Part shown: one piece after another, positions 31,215 to 42,961 of the stretch
Layout: every line of letters begins with the position of its first letter
Position numbering within the stretch: the stretch's first letter is position 1
Assembly (NCBI GenBank): GCA_945859605.1
Contig: OX243825.1
Coordinates: 32,808,992 to 32,872,991 of the forward strand
Direction: 5' to 3'
Length of the DNA: 64,000 nt
Source: Lumbricus rubellus
Lineage: Eukaryota; Annelida; Clitellata; Crassiclitellata; Lumbricidae
The notes under the pieces: generated by a model
What the model was told of the DNA's origin: nothing
The model's input: the letters and a program-made list of their open reading frames with translations, nothing else
Databases searched by the model: none
Translations under genes and position numbers: made by a program

Positions 31215-31478
31215 TGCAGTCGTAGACAACGACGGTCAGTTCTGCACTGTATGGATTTCCCCCATATGTATTGGTCGCTATGCAGGTGTAGTTTCCATTG
31301 AATGTTACACCAATGGTACCGTCAAGTCCATCAAACGGGTTGTCGGATCGCCATTTAACTGATGGTATAGGAATGCCATTTGCCATACAAGTCATCGAGA
31401 TTTGTTCTGAATTTCCGTTACAGGTCCAACAGTTCTTTTCGCAATTAGTCCCATTGATCGTCAAATTATATGGAGAAT
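31215..31478 (-). CDS. Ig-superfamily gene, Ig domain exon 4
   Basis: Read on the - strand: acceptor ATTGTAG before 31478, donor A|GTGAGT after 31215; 264 bp, 88 codons, phase 1-1. It encodes SPYNLTINGTNCEKNCWTCN, then the domain core SEQISMTCMANGIPIPSVKW ... FNGNYTCIATNTYGG, ending LTVVVYDC. Strand-B Cys, core Trp and the Y.C of strand F are present, an I-set/C2-like domain. An extra Cys-rich N-terminus (three Cys) is unusual. Several N-x-S/T sites. It follows the exon at 43906-44160 across a 12.4-kb intron; no later exon or membrane segment was recognised below 31.2 kb. Confidence 0.9.
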
Positions 31479-31586
31479 CTACAATATTATATCATACATA
31501 GAGATTGAGTGTGCCGTATTATAGCCTAGTCTGCGTCCTCGGAATCGTAGTTTCGAACTCCCAATTAACCCGCAGTCTGCCAGGTT

Positions 31587-31850
31587 TTTTGTGACATGGA
31601 CTACCAAGGGGGAGTGGTGGTTACCACCCTCTGGATTTTGGGTCTAGTTTAAGATATCATAATTTGTAATACACCAATGGATAGAGCATTAATGCACAAA
31701 ATGGTATCTTTAGATTGAAAATATACGAGTCTACCTCTAAATTATACAACTTTTACGTGAGGACCCTTTGATTGCACAAACGTGTACTTACGCATGAACA
31801 AAATATTAGAATCTGAGTGTTTTGAACACGCGTGTTTATAATTATATATG
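31587..31850. mobile_element. piggyBac-like MITE fragment
   Basis: GTGACATGGACTACCAAGGG, GGTGGTTACCACCCTCTGGA and following sequence match the left third of the element at 27413-28385. The right part is missing. Confidence 0.75.
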
Positions 31851-32099
31851 TACGAGGTTCAAGAAACAACAGGAATGAATCTGGAACAACTAAGAGAAGC
31901 GACATCAGAAAGAAAGCAATGGAGAAGGCTGGTAATGACGATCGTTAAAGTTCAACGAACTGACAGCACAAGGTGATGCATGTATGTATACGTGTATGTA
32001 TGTATGTGTGACAACAGGCCACAAGAGGATAAAAAAGATATGAATTTAATTCGAAGTTTTCAAGGGAAGCCCGATGAATTTTCTTATGCCAAAGCATAG

Positions 32100-33030
32100 C
32101 GAATTATCAGCTTAATTCCGGTGGACTAAAGCCTGCCACACGGTGCGGCGCTTATAACGTGGAGTAGTAGCGACTGTGACTTGTCATAGTGATTTCGGTT
32201 GTGTTCGTCTGTCTTCTACAGTGTTGGCATTGGCCATTTCGAAGACAATTTGGGCGATCCTGGTTCATAGCTGGAGCCAAAGCTTTTGGTTGTGAGGACT
32301 TGCGGTGATCTGTCAAGGAGGTTTCTTGTCATCGATCTCTCGGGGTTTGAGCTTCCGTCTGCAGTGCAAAAGCTCAGGGAAGAACACGGTATTCGCGATT
32401 TGCCTAGCGGGTGATCGCAGTGTTCTGTGAAGGTTACGCAGACCTGGTCGTCGATTCTACAGGGTTGGGTTGGGATCCCCTCTGTGAAGAACGCGCCAGG
32501 AGTATTCTTGATCCTGCCGTGTGGCCGATCTGTGTGGGTTTGTTTACGTGACTTGGTGTCGCGGGTATTCTGTTTGTTGTACTGATTGTCTGTCGGCGGA
32601 CATTGGACTGTCGCCGACAGGGTTACTTTTGTTTATCGGGTCTTCAGGTTCTTCGGGTAGTTTCGTCACGTTTTTGAATCTGTTGCTCACCTTGCGTAGA
32701 GTGATAGGGCATGGACCGAGTGCCCAGGCAAGCCGAGGGCTTTTCGAGTAGCATAGGGAAGTGCTAGATAAGACCAAGGAGTTTTGCAAGGGACTTACCA
32801 CTGAGGTCAGTAACTGTTGAGTGTAAGGGCGATAGGCGCCGGTAGAAAACCTACAATTAATCAGTCTCTTCGTAGACGCGGGTTTTCCGTTACCTGTTCC
32901 CCAAGGCATCCCGGCATTTTTATTTTACCCAATATCTCGCTAAACAGAACAGCATCGGGACAAACGCTCTTCCGCGCCGCCAGAGAAGTGTTTTGGGCCA
33001 AGTCACAGGGCGGGCCGCGCGCGCGTCGTC
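32100..33030. other. GC-richer non-repetitive patch, no gene recognised
   Basis: Clearly richer in G+C than its neighbours. A 121-residue - strand frame (32544-32909) and a + strand frame here lack family resemblance. It may be an LTR or leader of an unknown retroelement together with 33560-33660 and 34112-34440, since the MITEs 33031-33558 and 33664-34111 sit between equally GC-rich pieces. This is inference only. Confidence 0.3.
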
Positions 33031-33558
33031 GCATCTTTCCAATTGCTAGGGTCGGGATGACATAGACGGAGTTAATCTGTAGTTAATGCCCAAATATTTC
33101 ATGTGATTCATCATTAATATTCATGACCTATAAAGTCACGGGCCCAGCTAATGCATAAGCATGTAGGGCCAAGAAGCCACGCGCGTAGTCAATGCATAAA
33201 CTTACCACGTGACCAGCATCAATATTCATAGCCTTTGGAGCAGACGATGTTTTGTTTATATCGGAGAATATCGTTTTCTTTTCGCATATAAGAATTTGTT
33301 AACTAGAGGCTATTTTCATTAAAACGTCGAAATCATGGCCTGCAAATCTATTTTTACAATCGTTCGAGATGCACTACCATTATTTTCCTGCAACTTTTTG
33401 CAAGAATTAAACGAAAAGCTGTCGAGCGATGACCACGCTACTAGATGTTTATGCACTAGCCTCCCGACCATGATCATGAATATTAATGATGAGTCACATG
33501 AAATATTTGGGCATTAACTCCGTCTATGTCAACGAGACCCTAGCAATTGGAAAGATGC
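33031..33558. mobile_element. TIR element with ~100-bp inverted ends
   Basis: Left end GCATCTTTCCAATTGCTAGG, right end its complement. Inverted similarity runs about 100 bp and includes GACATAGACGGAGTTAA and ATTAATATTCATGA. Inside, the pieces AATGCATAA and AATATTCAT recur. A short + strand frame (MACKSIFTIVRDALPLFSCN, from 33335) has no recognisable domain. No target duplication identified. Confidence 0.7.
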
Positions 33559-33663
33559 CGCGTGGTCGCTGGTGAAGTGTTTCCTGGACAGCGTTCGGCG
33601 GCGCGCGTCGGAGTCTTGGTGCGAGTGAGACAAGGCTAGCTAAGTGCAGTCGTTGAATTAGCC

Positions 33664-34111
33664 CCGGTGTAAAGGTTTCAAATTAACCCTCCTAAACATT
33701 AACCCCCCTCACCCCCGGTAACTTGAAACCGGTCTCAGATTACCCACCGGAAACTAGATTTGCACCAATCACCGCATTTATTGCACTGAAAAATCTGAAA
33801 AATCATTTCGCTTCTTGTTTTGGTCTGAAGATTTTCATTCGTCATCCCACTTCGTGTTTTGTTAGCAATATTTTGATCCGAAAAATAATAGCCTCGAAGA
33901 CATTTTCTCTATTGTAACTTCAGCGGCGATTAGTATTTTAGTTACAGATGAAAATATTCATAACAAACCACGAAGTTGGATGACGGATGAAAATCCTCAG
34001 ACCAAAACAAGAAGCGGGATTATTTTAGTGCAATAAATGCGATGATTGATGGAATTTACAGTTTTCAGGGTGGTGATGTTTACTAGGGGTAATCTGAAAC
34101 CTTTACACCGG
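33664..34111. mobile_element. GGTGTAAAGGTTTCA MITE, copy 3 (full length)
   Basis: CCGGTGTAAAGGTTTCAAAT at the left, TGAAACCTTTACACCGG at the right, the most symmetric copy in the window. The inner part carries the family words CTTCTTGTTTTGGTCTGAAG in both orientations. Confidence 0.85.
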
Positions 34112-34348
34112 TCGTCCCAAGTTGGTCACCGGTGGTGAGAGTGTCGATTCCTGCGGTCTTCTGCCCGGTGGGCGATCCGCGCGTTTCTGTTGGTCTCGGT
34201 GTCGGACGGTTGTGCCAAAGTCGGTGAACGGGTGAGGCGAGCACCCAGGGCGATCGCCGCTACATCTGTACGGGCGTCTTCGCCGGTTTCTGGGGTGAGA
34301 TTTGCGACGCGCATTGGCGGAGTTTCGGCCGTTTTTAGTCTCGGTCGT

Positions 34349-34600
34349 TATTCGCGGATTTTTCATACGCGCAAGCAAATCATACGGACGTGGCAAGCAA
34401 ACACGTAGCGAAGCTTGGCAATGGAACCTACTTTCTATCCCATCAGAATTATTAAGCAATTAATTAATTAGTTAATTAATATCTAAACACTTTTGGACCA
34501 ACTTTGCTATTCTGTCATGCACAAGTGGACCAAGTCACGATCAAGCCACAGATAGGTCCTATTCGTGGATTTTTCATACGCGCAAGCAAATCATACGTAA
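34349..34600 (+). repeat. Direct repeat of GGATTTTTCATACGCGCAAG
   Basis: A ~36-bp word (TTCG.GGATTTTTCATACGCGCAAGCAAATCATACG) occurs at about 34352 and again at about 34563. In between lies TTAATTAATTAGTTAATTAA (about 34458-34481). Confidence 0.8.
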
Positions 34601-34674
34601 AATCGTGAATATAATAATAGTGGAACAATTCAGAAATTTACTCACACATAAATCGGGTTTTGTTTTAATAGAGT

Positions 34675-35910
34675 CGACACCAGTTTGTGCAACTGTAAGA
34701 CCAGTTTGTACAGTTATGAAACCAGTTTGTACAGCTATCAGGCATTTTTTTTAAATATACAACACCAGTCTGTACAACGGTGTTAACCAGTTTGTACAGT
34801 CACCGAACATAATATTAAAGGATAATAAACCAGATTTTGTATCTGTGAAACCAGTTTGTTCAGTTAATCAGGCATTTTAAATTATATGAAACCAGTTTGT
34901 GCATGCGTGGGACCAGTTTGTACAACGGTGAAACCAGTTTCACCGCTATTAGAGATAGTTTTAAAAGACCAAATAAGTTCGTACAGTTGCAAAAATCGGA
35001 TTGCACAGCTATCGGGCATCATTTTCGAAAGATATGAAACCAGTTTGAACAGTATGAAACCAGTTTGTGCAGTGATCAGGCATTATTCTAAATAAAAGAA
35101 ACTAGTTGTATTTCTGTAAAACCAGTTTTAACATCTCTCATACAACATTTTCGAAAATACAAAACCAGTTTGCACAACTATAAAACCAGTTTTACAGCAG
35201 CGAAACCAGTTAGTACAACTATCGGGCATTATTTTTAAAGATGCGAAACCAGTTTGTGAAACTGTGAAACCAGTTTGTACAGATATAAGACATTGTTATA
35301 AAATATACGAATCCAGTTTGCACATTGTATGAAACAAGTTTGTACGGTTGTAAAATCAGTTTGTGCAGGCATCAGGCATTATTCTAAGGATAAAAACATT
35401 ATTCTAAAGATAAGAAACCAGTCTTCATAGCAGCGAAACCAGTTTGTACAGCTGTAAAAACAGGTTGTTTAGCTGTGAACACAGTTTGCACAGCAATCAT
35501 GAATCATTTTCAAGGATACGAAACCAGTTTGTAAAGCTCTCAGGCAACCTTTTAAAAGATACGAAACCCGTTCATACAACTATAAAAACCAGTTTGTACA
35601 CTGCGAAACCAGTTTCTAAAGTTACCAGATATATTTAAAGATACTAAACCAGCTTGCACACATGTGAAACCAGTTTATACAACTGTATAACCAGGTTTGC
35701 AGCTATCAGGCATCATTCTAGCAGTTTAAACAGCTGTGAACCCAGTCTATCTAGTTATCAGACATTATTTCAACGATATGAAACCAGTTTGTACAGTTTT
35801 AAAACCAATGTATACAGTACTCAGGTAACATTTTAAGAGATACGAAACACGTTTTCACAGTATAAAACCAGTTTGCACAGCAGCGAAACCAGTTTGATAA
35901 AGCTATCAGG
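34675..35910 (+). repeat. Two-level minisatellite built on AAACCAGTTTGTACAGCT
   Basis: About 1.24 kb. The basic unit of ~20 bp (GAAACCAGTTTGTACAGCTGT with variants) stands in groups of one to three. Groups are separated by a ~23-bp linker ATCAGGCATTATTTTAAAGA. So a higher-order period of roughly 60 bp overlies the 20-bp period. The + strand is partly open in the reading that gives ETSLYSY/KPVCTTVKPV repeats, but stops occur throughout. Confidence 0.95.
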
Positions 35911-36290
35911 CATTATTATTTCAAACACGATATTTGCAGAGGTGTCTCTTCAACACCTCTTCTAACGTGAGCAATCCCATATAAATAAAAGACTAGACAA
36001 AAACAACGCAAATTGCAGATACGTGGTTCTTGCATAGTACGTATTATGCGAATAACGGACCGTCATACTAAGCAAAAACAACGTAAGTGGAGATGCGTTG
36101 TTCTTGCTTATGATGTCATGCGGTTTCTGCAGATAGTGGTTTTCACACACGCTGGTTCCCTGTGATGGAATCGAGATAGGAGTTTCTCAATTTTTTTCCA
36201 ATGTGTAGGACCATTAATAGATGGAGAATCTGCATCTAACTCAAAACGGCCAAATTTTGAGTTACGTGGTTCTTTCTTATGACGGCAGTA
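35911..36290. other. Non-coding with loose repeats
   Basis: Near 35998 and 36075 the words AAAACAACG...TGCAGATACGTGGTTCTTGC recur with variation, and ACGTGGTTCTT again near 36264. No gene. Confidence 0.4.
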
Positions 36291-36388
36291 TGTATGTATG
36301 TATGTATGTATGTATGTATGTATGTATGTATGTATGTATGTATGTATGTATGTATGTATGCATGTATGTATGTATGTATGTATGTATG

Positions 36389-36419
<31 letters not shown>

Positions 36420-36835
36420 GTATGTATGTATGTATGTATGTATGTATGTATGTATGTATGTATGTATGTATGTATGTATGTATGTATGTATGTATGTATG
36501 TATGTATGTATGTATGTATGTATGTATGTATGTATGTCTGTATGTATGTATGTATGTATGTACATGTACGCATGTATGTATGTATGTATGTATGTATGTA
36601 CATGTACGTACGTACTACGTATGTACGTATGTACGCAAGTACGTATGTATGTATGTATGTATGTATGTATGTATGTACGTACGAACGTACGCACGTATGT
36701 ATGTGTATGTATGTATGTATGTATGTATGTATGTATGTATGTATGTATGTATGTATGTATGTATGTATATATATGTATGTAAGTATGTATGTATTTATAC
36801 ATGTATGCATGCATGTATGTATGTACGTACATAAG
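36290..36835. repeat. (ATGT)n microsatellite, ~545 bp
   Basis: ATGT units, with a more degenerate TACGTACG-rich zone at about 36600-36700. The longest tetranucleotide block in the window. Confidence 0.98.
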
Positions 36836-37470
36836 CATAACAAATACCAAATTTTAGCTGTCACATTATGTTGTCTATAACAAAACAAATAAATAGCAGT
36901 CCAGCCATCGGTAAAATAAATGTTTTATAGATGACTTTTAGCCAACTAACTTTTGTAAACAGGAGGTGTAAAGTTTATTTTTCACCATAACCATACATTT
37001 TATCGAACCACTTGACAAGAATGACACCAGAACATGATTGTATACCAGAAACAACGGCTAGCTGCAAGGTATCAATTATAGGACTACAACCTTAAGAAAC
37101 CAGGATTCCGCTACTCGACCACCTGCTACAATTACATGTAACTAAATTTTGGCAGAGTAAGTTGATAATGACACAAGTGTAGGCATATGATAAAATAAGA
37201 GTTATATGTTAATTCTTAAATAGTTAACCATGTTTAATTAATTTGAAGAACACTAGAAACCTGGGCGATTTGATGAGACCGGTTTCTAATTTTAGAGTTT
37301 AAAACTGTGTAGTGTGTACGCACTAAATACTCAGAGACGACTCGCAAAATGTACGAGTTGCAGCAGAGAGAGAGGCGTAATATATGGATGGATCCGTACT
37401 TAGGCTTGCGCACACACGATAATATGTGCTTTTAATTAGAATATAATGGACTATCTTACAATGGATTAGC

Positions 37471-39200
37471 CATCGACGTATATTGAGTGGACAGAGCATG
37501 CGCTTATATCGTCTATGAATAAAACTGAGGCCTGCGCTCAATATGCTAATGAGGGCTGTGTGACGTCACGCTTGGCAGAAAGATTAGTATCTATCATTGA
37601 CGTATATACGTCTGATCGAACTTATGCTGATATTAAACTTAAACTTTAAAATAAGGCACTGCTAAAAAGAAACGCGCGGGATATCCGCTTATTTGGATAG
37701 CTGCGCCTGGTCAGAAGGGTTGTCCAGAGGTAATGTAGGCCTACTTGTTGTTAGGCTTAATTTTTTTACCCTCCACATCCGACGTTCAGTGCCTATATGT
37801 TCTGTGCCTGTTCTCTGCAATGTTCCCTACGTTTCATTGTGTCTCCTATAAAATGATTCCTTGTTCCCTGTGTTCTCTCTTCGGATCCATATACCCTCGG
37901 TTCCGTTGAGTTCCTGTTCCACGTTCTATATATACAATTATACATATATATCTTCTTTTTTCTCAGTTTTCTTGTTCCATGTGCTCATTGTTAATTGTTT
38001 CCTGTGATGTCCTGTGCTCCTTGTTTCCAATGCCTTCTGGTTTCTTGTGTTCTTGTTCCATGTTCCTATTTACTCTGTTCTCTGCTTTCTTATGCCCGGT
38101 TTTTTTATCCATTGTTCTCCATGTTCTCTGTGATGCTTAACGTTCCTTGTTTTCTATGTTCCATGTTACTTATGTTCTCTGTGATGTTCTGTGCTCATTT
38201 GTGTTCTCTGTTCCTTGTTCCCTGTCCCACGATTGTTTCATGTTCCCTTTTGGTGTGTGCCATATTTTCTCAGTTCTTTTGTGTTCCTTCGTCCATGTTC
38301 CCTTGTTCCTTGTGTTTCTTCATCTTGCTTACTATTTTCACTGTTTCCCTGTTCCCTTGTGTCCATGTCACTTGTTCCATAATAATCCCTGTCATGTTCT
38401 ATGTTCCCTGATATTCCCTGTCTTCTCGTTCCATATGTTCCATGTTGAATATTTTCCATGTTCCATATGCTCTCTGTTCTGTTTTCAATACGTTCTATGA
38501 TATTCCTATGATGTCCCCATTTCCTTGTTTCCTGTTTTTGTTCTTTATGTTCCATGATCTGTGTTCCCTATGTTTCATGTTCTCTGTTCTGCGTTTCCTT
38601 TGTTCTATGATCCATGTTCCGTGATATTCCATATGATCTTTTGTTCCATGTTCCTGTTCCTTGTGTTCTCTGTTCTGTGTTCGATAAAAAATATTATGTT
38701 ACGTGATATTCTCTATTATGTTCTCTTGTTACCTGGTCCATGTTCCATATGCTCTCTGTTCTGTGTCCAATGTGTTCCACTATGTTCCATGTCATTCGTA
38801 TGATGTTCCCACTTCCATATGTTCCATGTTACTGTTCCTTATGTTCCATGTTCTGTGTTGTCTATGTTTCATGTTCTCTGTTATGCGTTCTTTTTGTTCT
38901 ATGATTCATGTTCCGTGATATTTCTTATGATGCTCTTTTGTTCCATGTTCTTGTTCTCTGTGTTCTCTGTTCAGTGCTCAATAAAAAATTGTGTTACGTG
39001 ATAGTATCTATGATGTTTCTCTGTTCCTTATGTTCCATCTAAGCACATTATGTCTGCTTCGCAGGGCGGACATTGTGAGATATAGGGCCTAATCTCATAA
39101 TGAGCGATACATTCCTGCCAAGCATGACGTCACAGCCACACAAGGCGCCAGGCCTCATTTTCTGCCTGCTCATGCTATGTCCACTCAATATACGTCGATG
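37471..39200. mobile_element. hAT-like TIR element filled with TTCC-type repeat
   Basis: 1730 bp with ends CATCGACGTATATTGAGTGG and CCACTCAATATACGTCGATG (perfect). Inverted similarity extends ~130 bp including TGACGTCA and GCTTGGCAG words. Flanked by GGATTAGC (37463-37470) and GGATTAAC (39201-39208), 7 of 8 equal. The interior (about 37780-39050) is a degenerate array of TGTTCCATGTTCTCTGTT-like pieces. Frames through it (Cys/Phe/Leu/Pro/Val-rich) are repeat artefacts. No transposase: non-autonomous. Confidence 0.85.
37780..39050 (+). repeat. Pyrimidine-rich TGTTCC/ATGTTC array
   Basis: About 1.27 kb of imperfect units TGTTCCATGTTC, TTCTCTGTTCTGTG and ATGATATTCC with a longer duplicated segment: about 38440-38720 and 38745-39010 share order (TTCCATATGCTCTCTGTTCT ... 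ATAAAAAAT.TGTTACGTGATA). Confidence 0.85.
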
Positions 39201-39208
39201 GGATTAAC

Positions 39209-40620
39209 TGTCGCAGTACCCCGGAGATCTCAAGACGCCTAAAAATGGCAGCCTCAGAACCAATATGAGTGTTTCTACAATAAGTGTTCAATATGCTGTC
39301 CGCGGTATTTAAATTACTCTTAAACATATGACAACAAATGATAATCCGTCACGTAGGTACATGTCAGATGACCTAAATAAAATCAAAAGAATTTAAAAAT
39401 AGCAGGTAAATAAATTATTTAGGCGGCCTTATAACCGCACAGTCGAAGCATTTTCAATGGAAATTGAATTGTCCCAGATGTAGTCCCAGGTTCGGAAAAC
39501 GTGTTTACCTCCAATCCCGCACACTGCCACACCGATTATTTACTATTATTTTATTTGTAGTAATAGAGTATGTACTGTAATAAATGTGTCAAGCGGGATC
39601 GAAAGCCGTCGCATGTCGCTACATAGATACAGAGATATAGGCGAGTAAAGGCGAGAACCCTCAAAAATACGAAAAATGGTTTTATGGTGTATTATTATTT
39701 AAAAATATGTCTACTTTCAATATCTGCAATTAGAAATTTTGAATTCAAATGATTAGTGTTGAAAAAATGACTTTTACCGCATGTGGTGTCAAAATTTGCT
39801 TTGAATCAATCGCTCCATGAGCTATTTTCAAAGTTAAAATTCGCTACGAACGACAGAGCTATTATACGCCATATGGACTATTTCTTGTAGTCGTGCCTAC
39901 CACATAATAAATTTTCCCTTCAATATGGTACTGAATGGTCCATAAAAGCTGTTTCACCCCTTTAAATGAGCAGGCTTTGGTCAAAGTTTTAAGCATTCAT
40001 TATTGCTTGCCTGACAACAATGATGATTATTATTCAAGCCACGCCTCCGACCCAGTTTCCTTAGAGTCTAATTGGCTTACGAGACATATCGCGACACTGA
40101 CCTTCGATCGTGCGCATGCGAGCTAGCAATTCTTGGTCTCTCAACTTGTTGATGTTGCTCATTTTCTTTAGTTACTTTCGGAGAGAAACGTTATTTTTGC
40201 GTTTGTTTCGGAAAGAATTTGTATGAAAATTATTCACACTAAGCTTAATTTACATTAGCCTAATAGAAAGTGAAAATTTGAAGCTGTTAAACTGTTCAAA
40301 TAGTGATAGCCTAGGCAGGCCCTAATCGTAATCGTAGCCTTATCTCCAAGCTTCTAAAGAGCCATTCGAAAGCCAAGTGAATGGCACCAGCTTATTCACG
40401 AGCGCTGCGTCAAGTCAAAAGGGTTGTCCGTAAGAGTAATCCAAAGGTGGTCCGGGTCGAGTTACCATAGAAAATTAATTCATAAGACTGTCCGATGAAC
40501 ACGGGTCTTATTCAGCGAAGCGATAAAGATTCCGCCGACGATAGGAAACATGTGGTCTATAATAAAAATTGTCTAAGTGAGTACATAATTAAAATTCTTT
40601 ATAAGATTTGAAAGAGTCTC
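39209..40620. other. No gene recognised; one dispersed repeat
   Basis: About 40340-40450 (TTCTAAA..GCCATTCGAAAGCC ... TTATTCACGAGCGCTGCGTC) is shared with about 60941-61025. The remainder shows no exon or transposon end. Confidence 0.4.
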
Positions 40621-40629
40621 GTATTTAAG

Positions 40630-40815
40630 TCAGTTCTGTTTATCGGACCCAACGTCCCGCTCGCCGCGCCGGTGGCCCGGGTTCGATACCCCGTCAGAGA
40701 TTAATTTCTCGGATCTTTACTGCGGGTGACTCGGTCGCAATATAAACGTGGAGTGTGAGGTTGTAGGCTACTCTGCCTCCGACTGTAAAGGCCCTTTGGT
40801 CATACACGGTCGTTA
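40630..40815 (+). mobile_element. tRNA-derived SINE, copy 1
   Basis: GCTCGCCGCGCCGGTGGCCC then GGGTTCGATACCCC (pol III B box), followed by the family body GAGATTAATTTCTCGGATCT ... ATATAAACGTGGAGTGTGAG and CTCTGCCTCCGAC. The A-box part is degenerate. The second copy is at 46250-46428. Confidence 0.8.
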
Positions 40816-41654
40816 AACTACTTTCCTCCTGGACCCAACGTATTCCATTCATGCCTGCTTGTCGAGTCAACAAAGCGCGAACAATTAGGCCTATATCGTA
40901 GGTCCCTTCACGCTTCGATTTCAAAACCTTATTTCTTTGACTAGCGGCTCATTAGCCTAATAAGCCTCCTACTCTAGTCAACAAATCGCGAACAATTGTA
41001 TCATCAGTCACAATGTTTGCATAAATTTAATAATATCAAGAATGGGGTATAGTAGGCTACCATATTCGAGCTTTCCTTGAAGGACCTTGTTAATTATTTG
41101 TTTGTGTTAGGCTATTTAAGACTCATACATCGTCGGTCGGTCAAAATGAAACGTCGATCTGTCCGCCTGCGCGTTAGATGCGTTGTTTGCATTAGTTTCA
41201 TTAATTCAATTCAGCAGTAGATTGTATTTCTATCACAGTTTTGAAAGTAGTAGTTCGATTTCCATGCCGTTTGATGTACCCAGTATTCGATACAGTATAT
41301 AGCCATGCATTGACCAGCAAATTTGCAGAAGAATAAATTAATGGTTACTAAGGACTTACCCGACACAAATGTTCCGAAACTTTAAGCTCGATTTTCTCAA
41401 TTGTAATGATTTAGCAAATTGCAGATTCAAATGAGTATAACTTCAGTTAGAAATAAGATATTTTCATTCTGTAAAAAGTATTTTGAAGAAAAATATCTGT
41501 AGAATATGAATAAATAAAAAGGTCCAAAACCGTCATGTGACGGAAAATCATCCCCCCCCCCGTCACAAATATGCTTAATATGTTGTATTTGAGCAAACAA
41601 TTAAATTTTAATGAATTTTAAAGAAGCAAATTCAAATGTCCTTGAATAAGATGT

Positions 41655-42430
41655 CAACTCCATGACGGTCACTAAACTAGGGTCCACAAGTAAAGGTTAG
41701 TGATCCTTACCGTATTTAACGGTTGGTATTTCGTCATTTGCACCTACCAGTGCTGCTGGTAAACAGTAATCGTTTCTTTTGCAGCGCATTTCATAAACAG
41801 CAAAATGCAAACAAGTTCATTGCGCTGCGTATGTTTATTCGATGTCAACTCCGTGACATAAATATTTCAGAAAATAAAAATAAAACTTTCAATATAATGT
41901 GTTCCTTTTGGAAGCGATAGAGTCATGTCTTTGTTTCAATCATCATTAAACTTAATTTGTTTCGCGTGCGGCGGTTTTTAAAGAAAACAAGACGAAATGT
42001 CAACTCCATGACGGTCAACTCCGTGACGCTGATAAACTCCGTGACATGATTGATTATTTGACAAAGTTAAAATAAAACTTTCAAAATAATGTGTCCTTTG
42101 TTGAAGTAATAGTGTTATTTCTTTGTTGCAATCACCATCAAACTTATGTTGTTACGCATTTGGCGGTTTTTTTCTAAAAACTAAATGATTTATCAACTCC
42201 ATGACGGTCAACTCCATGACACGACGACGTCATGGAGCATAAAGTTGACAGATAGCAAATATTTTGACTCTGACTCGCACTGATGACTCCATTCTTAGTA
42301 TTCTGAGAAGGGTAAACATACAGCTGACTGGAAATAATTAAATATAATTCCTATTGATGCCTTAAGAACCTTAAATATGCATGCCAACTGCGTGATTGTT
42401 ACTCCGTGACGCTGTCAACTCCATGACGAA
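41655..42430 (+). repeat. CAACTCCRTGACG motif array and ~165-bp duplication
   Basis: GTCAACTCCATGACG or GTCAACTCCGTGACG-like words occur about ten times (41655, 41842, 41999, 42014, 42037, 42191, 42207, 42387-42425 among others). The segment after two of them is duplicated (TAAAATAAAACTTTCA.AATAATGTGT ... GGCGGTTTTT), giving a period of about 165-190 bp. Confidence 0.8.
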
Positions 42431-42702
42431 TTTATGAAAAAACAATTTTTTTCAGCTTTTTAACAAAAATATTTAATTTTGTGCGTGGCTACTCATCACA
42501 CACTTTGGTAGTAGTAATATGAACGGGTCAGAACATTGAAAGTTAAAAAAAATCGTGAATAAATTTTTTCTAAAACATTTGTGGCAAAACTGCCAGATAT
42601 TGTAGAAACCCTCAAAACCTCCTGTAGGTCTATTTGGGTAATGGAGATGGGTATGAAAATCTGAGTTCCATAATTAATTTTGACTGTTATGCATTGCCCG
42701 CT

Positions 42703-42918
42703 ACGAATTATCCGCTCCAAATTGTCCGCTCCAAATTGTCCGGTTCTAATTGTCCGGTTCCGAATTGTCCGCTCCGAATTGTCTGCTCCGAATTGTCCGC
42801 TTGGAATTGTCTGGGTCCGAATTGTCTGCTCCAGAATTTACTCCAAATTGTCCGGTTCCGAATTGTCCGGTCCGAATTGTCCGCTCCCAATTGTCCCGCT
42901 CCGAATTGTCCGGAAACC
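42703..42918 (+). repeat. 15-bp minisatellite AATTGTCCGCTCCG
   Basis: About fourteen copies of AATTGTCCGGTTCCG / AATTGTCCGCTCC. Small frames here (Cys-Pro-Leu-Arg-Ile-Val) are artefacts. Confidence 0.95.
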
Positions 42919-42961
42919 CAACGCTGAGGTCTATTGTAGAACTGGTTAAATAACGGTATGT

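Noticed and set aside
37995..39001. Several hydrophobic Cys/Phe/Leu-rich frames, membrane-protein-like
   Set aside because: All come from the TGTTCC/ATGTTC repeat array inside the TIR element; the frames shift with the repeats and match no family.
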